Shown piece by piece: positions 63,901 through 64,000 of a stretch of 64,000 nt of DNA (the first letter of the stretch is position 1; every line of letters begins with the position of its first letter). The DNA lies in the NCBI GenBank assembly GCA_016859345.1, contig CM029119.1:6873912-6937911 (forward strand), given 5' to 3'. A model generated the notes under the pieces. That model was given only the letters and a program-made list of their open reading frames with translations. It had not been told where the DNA came from and did not search any database. Source of the stretch: Istiophorus platypterus (lineage: Eukaryota > Chordata > Actinopteri > Istiophoriformes > Istiophoridae). The translations under genes were made by a program, and so were the position numbers.

Positions 63901-64000
63901 GAACAAGAGAGCAGCCTTCAGAAGAATGAAGATGATCACTGCTTACTCCTCAAATGTACCTTCTGATGTCTTAGCCATAATTATGCCAGTCTGGGAGAAT
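57950..64000. other. gene desert, right part
   Basis: No recognisable coding exon. GC-richer complex patches near 59570-59740, 60410-60680, 62130-62340 and 62780-63000 stand out from the AT-rich background and could be conserved non-coding elements. In vertebrates the DLX4/DLX3 pair lies beyond KAT7-TAC4, so regulatory DNA for a neighbouring dlx locus is possible, but no homeobox is visible and this is inference. Confidence 0.4.
62386..62431. repeat. G-rich run with GT repeats
   Basis: Plus-strand GGTGGGGTGGGGGGGTT, GGGGGGCGCGGG and then a run of about 15 G. Four or more G-tracts lie close enough for a quadruplex. It is flanked by GTGTGTGTGG-type sequence. Confidence 0.85.

Overview
The window is vertebrate nuclear DNA, almost certainly from a ray-finned (teleost) fish. 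Genes are split by many short GT-AG introns, CA/GT microsatellites are frequent, degraded Tc1/mariner elements sit in introns and between genes, and the predicted proteins match vertebrate families along their whole length. The species cannot be named from the sequence.

Layout: (1) 1-2.35 kb holds six exons, minus strand, of an EF-hand/WD-repeat gene of the WDR49/WDR64/EFCAB8 family; it runs off the window start. (2) 5.4-32.1 kb holds a complete myoferlin-type ferlin gene, plus strand, with 54 coding exons and 2052 codons. It starts at a CpG-rich promoter and ends in a 3' UTR that has been duplicated in tandem (2 x about 667 bp). (3) 35.3-32.4 kb, minus strand: aarsd1 (alanyl-tRNA editing), 12 exons, 412 aa. 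(4) 37.9-36.2 kb, minus strand: ptges3l (p23-like co-chaperone), 7 exons, 158 aa, directly upstream of aarsd1 in the order also known in mammals. (5) 39.3-48.2 kb, plus strand: kat7 (HBO1, MYST histone acetyltransferase), 14 exons, 555 aa, from its own CpG-rich promoter. (6) 50.0-49.0 kb, minus strand: a five-exon tachykinin precursor, tac4, encoding two amidated tachykinins (FYGLM and FVGLM endings), tail to tail with kat7. (7) 50.3-64 kb: about 14 kb with no recognisable protein gene, holding microsatellites, polypyrimidine tracts, a G-run and a few complex segments that may be conserved regulatory DNA.

The genes do not form one pathway. They are neighbours in a vertebrate syntenic block. 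AARSD1-PTGES3L and KAT7-TAC4 both lie on human 17q21, whereas human MYOF is on chromosome 10, so the ferlin may be the teleost myoferlin-like paralogue. I found no new biological system. The most useful observations are the small neuropeptide gene hidden behind kat7, a 12-nt microexon in the ferlin, the recent duplication of the ferlin poly(A) region, and clusters of a GCTAAC/GTTAGC palindromic motif at two promoters. Exon borders were placed by eye from splice sites, reading frame and family resemblance.
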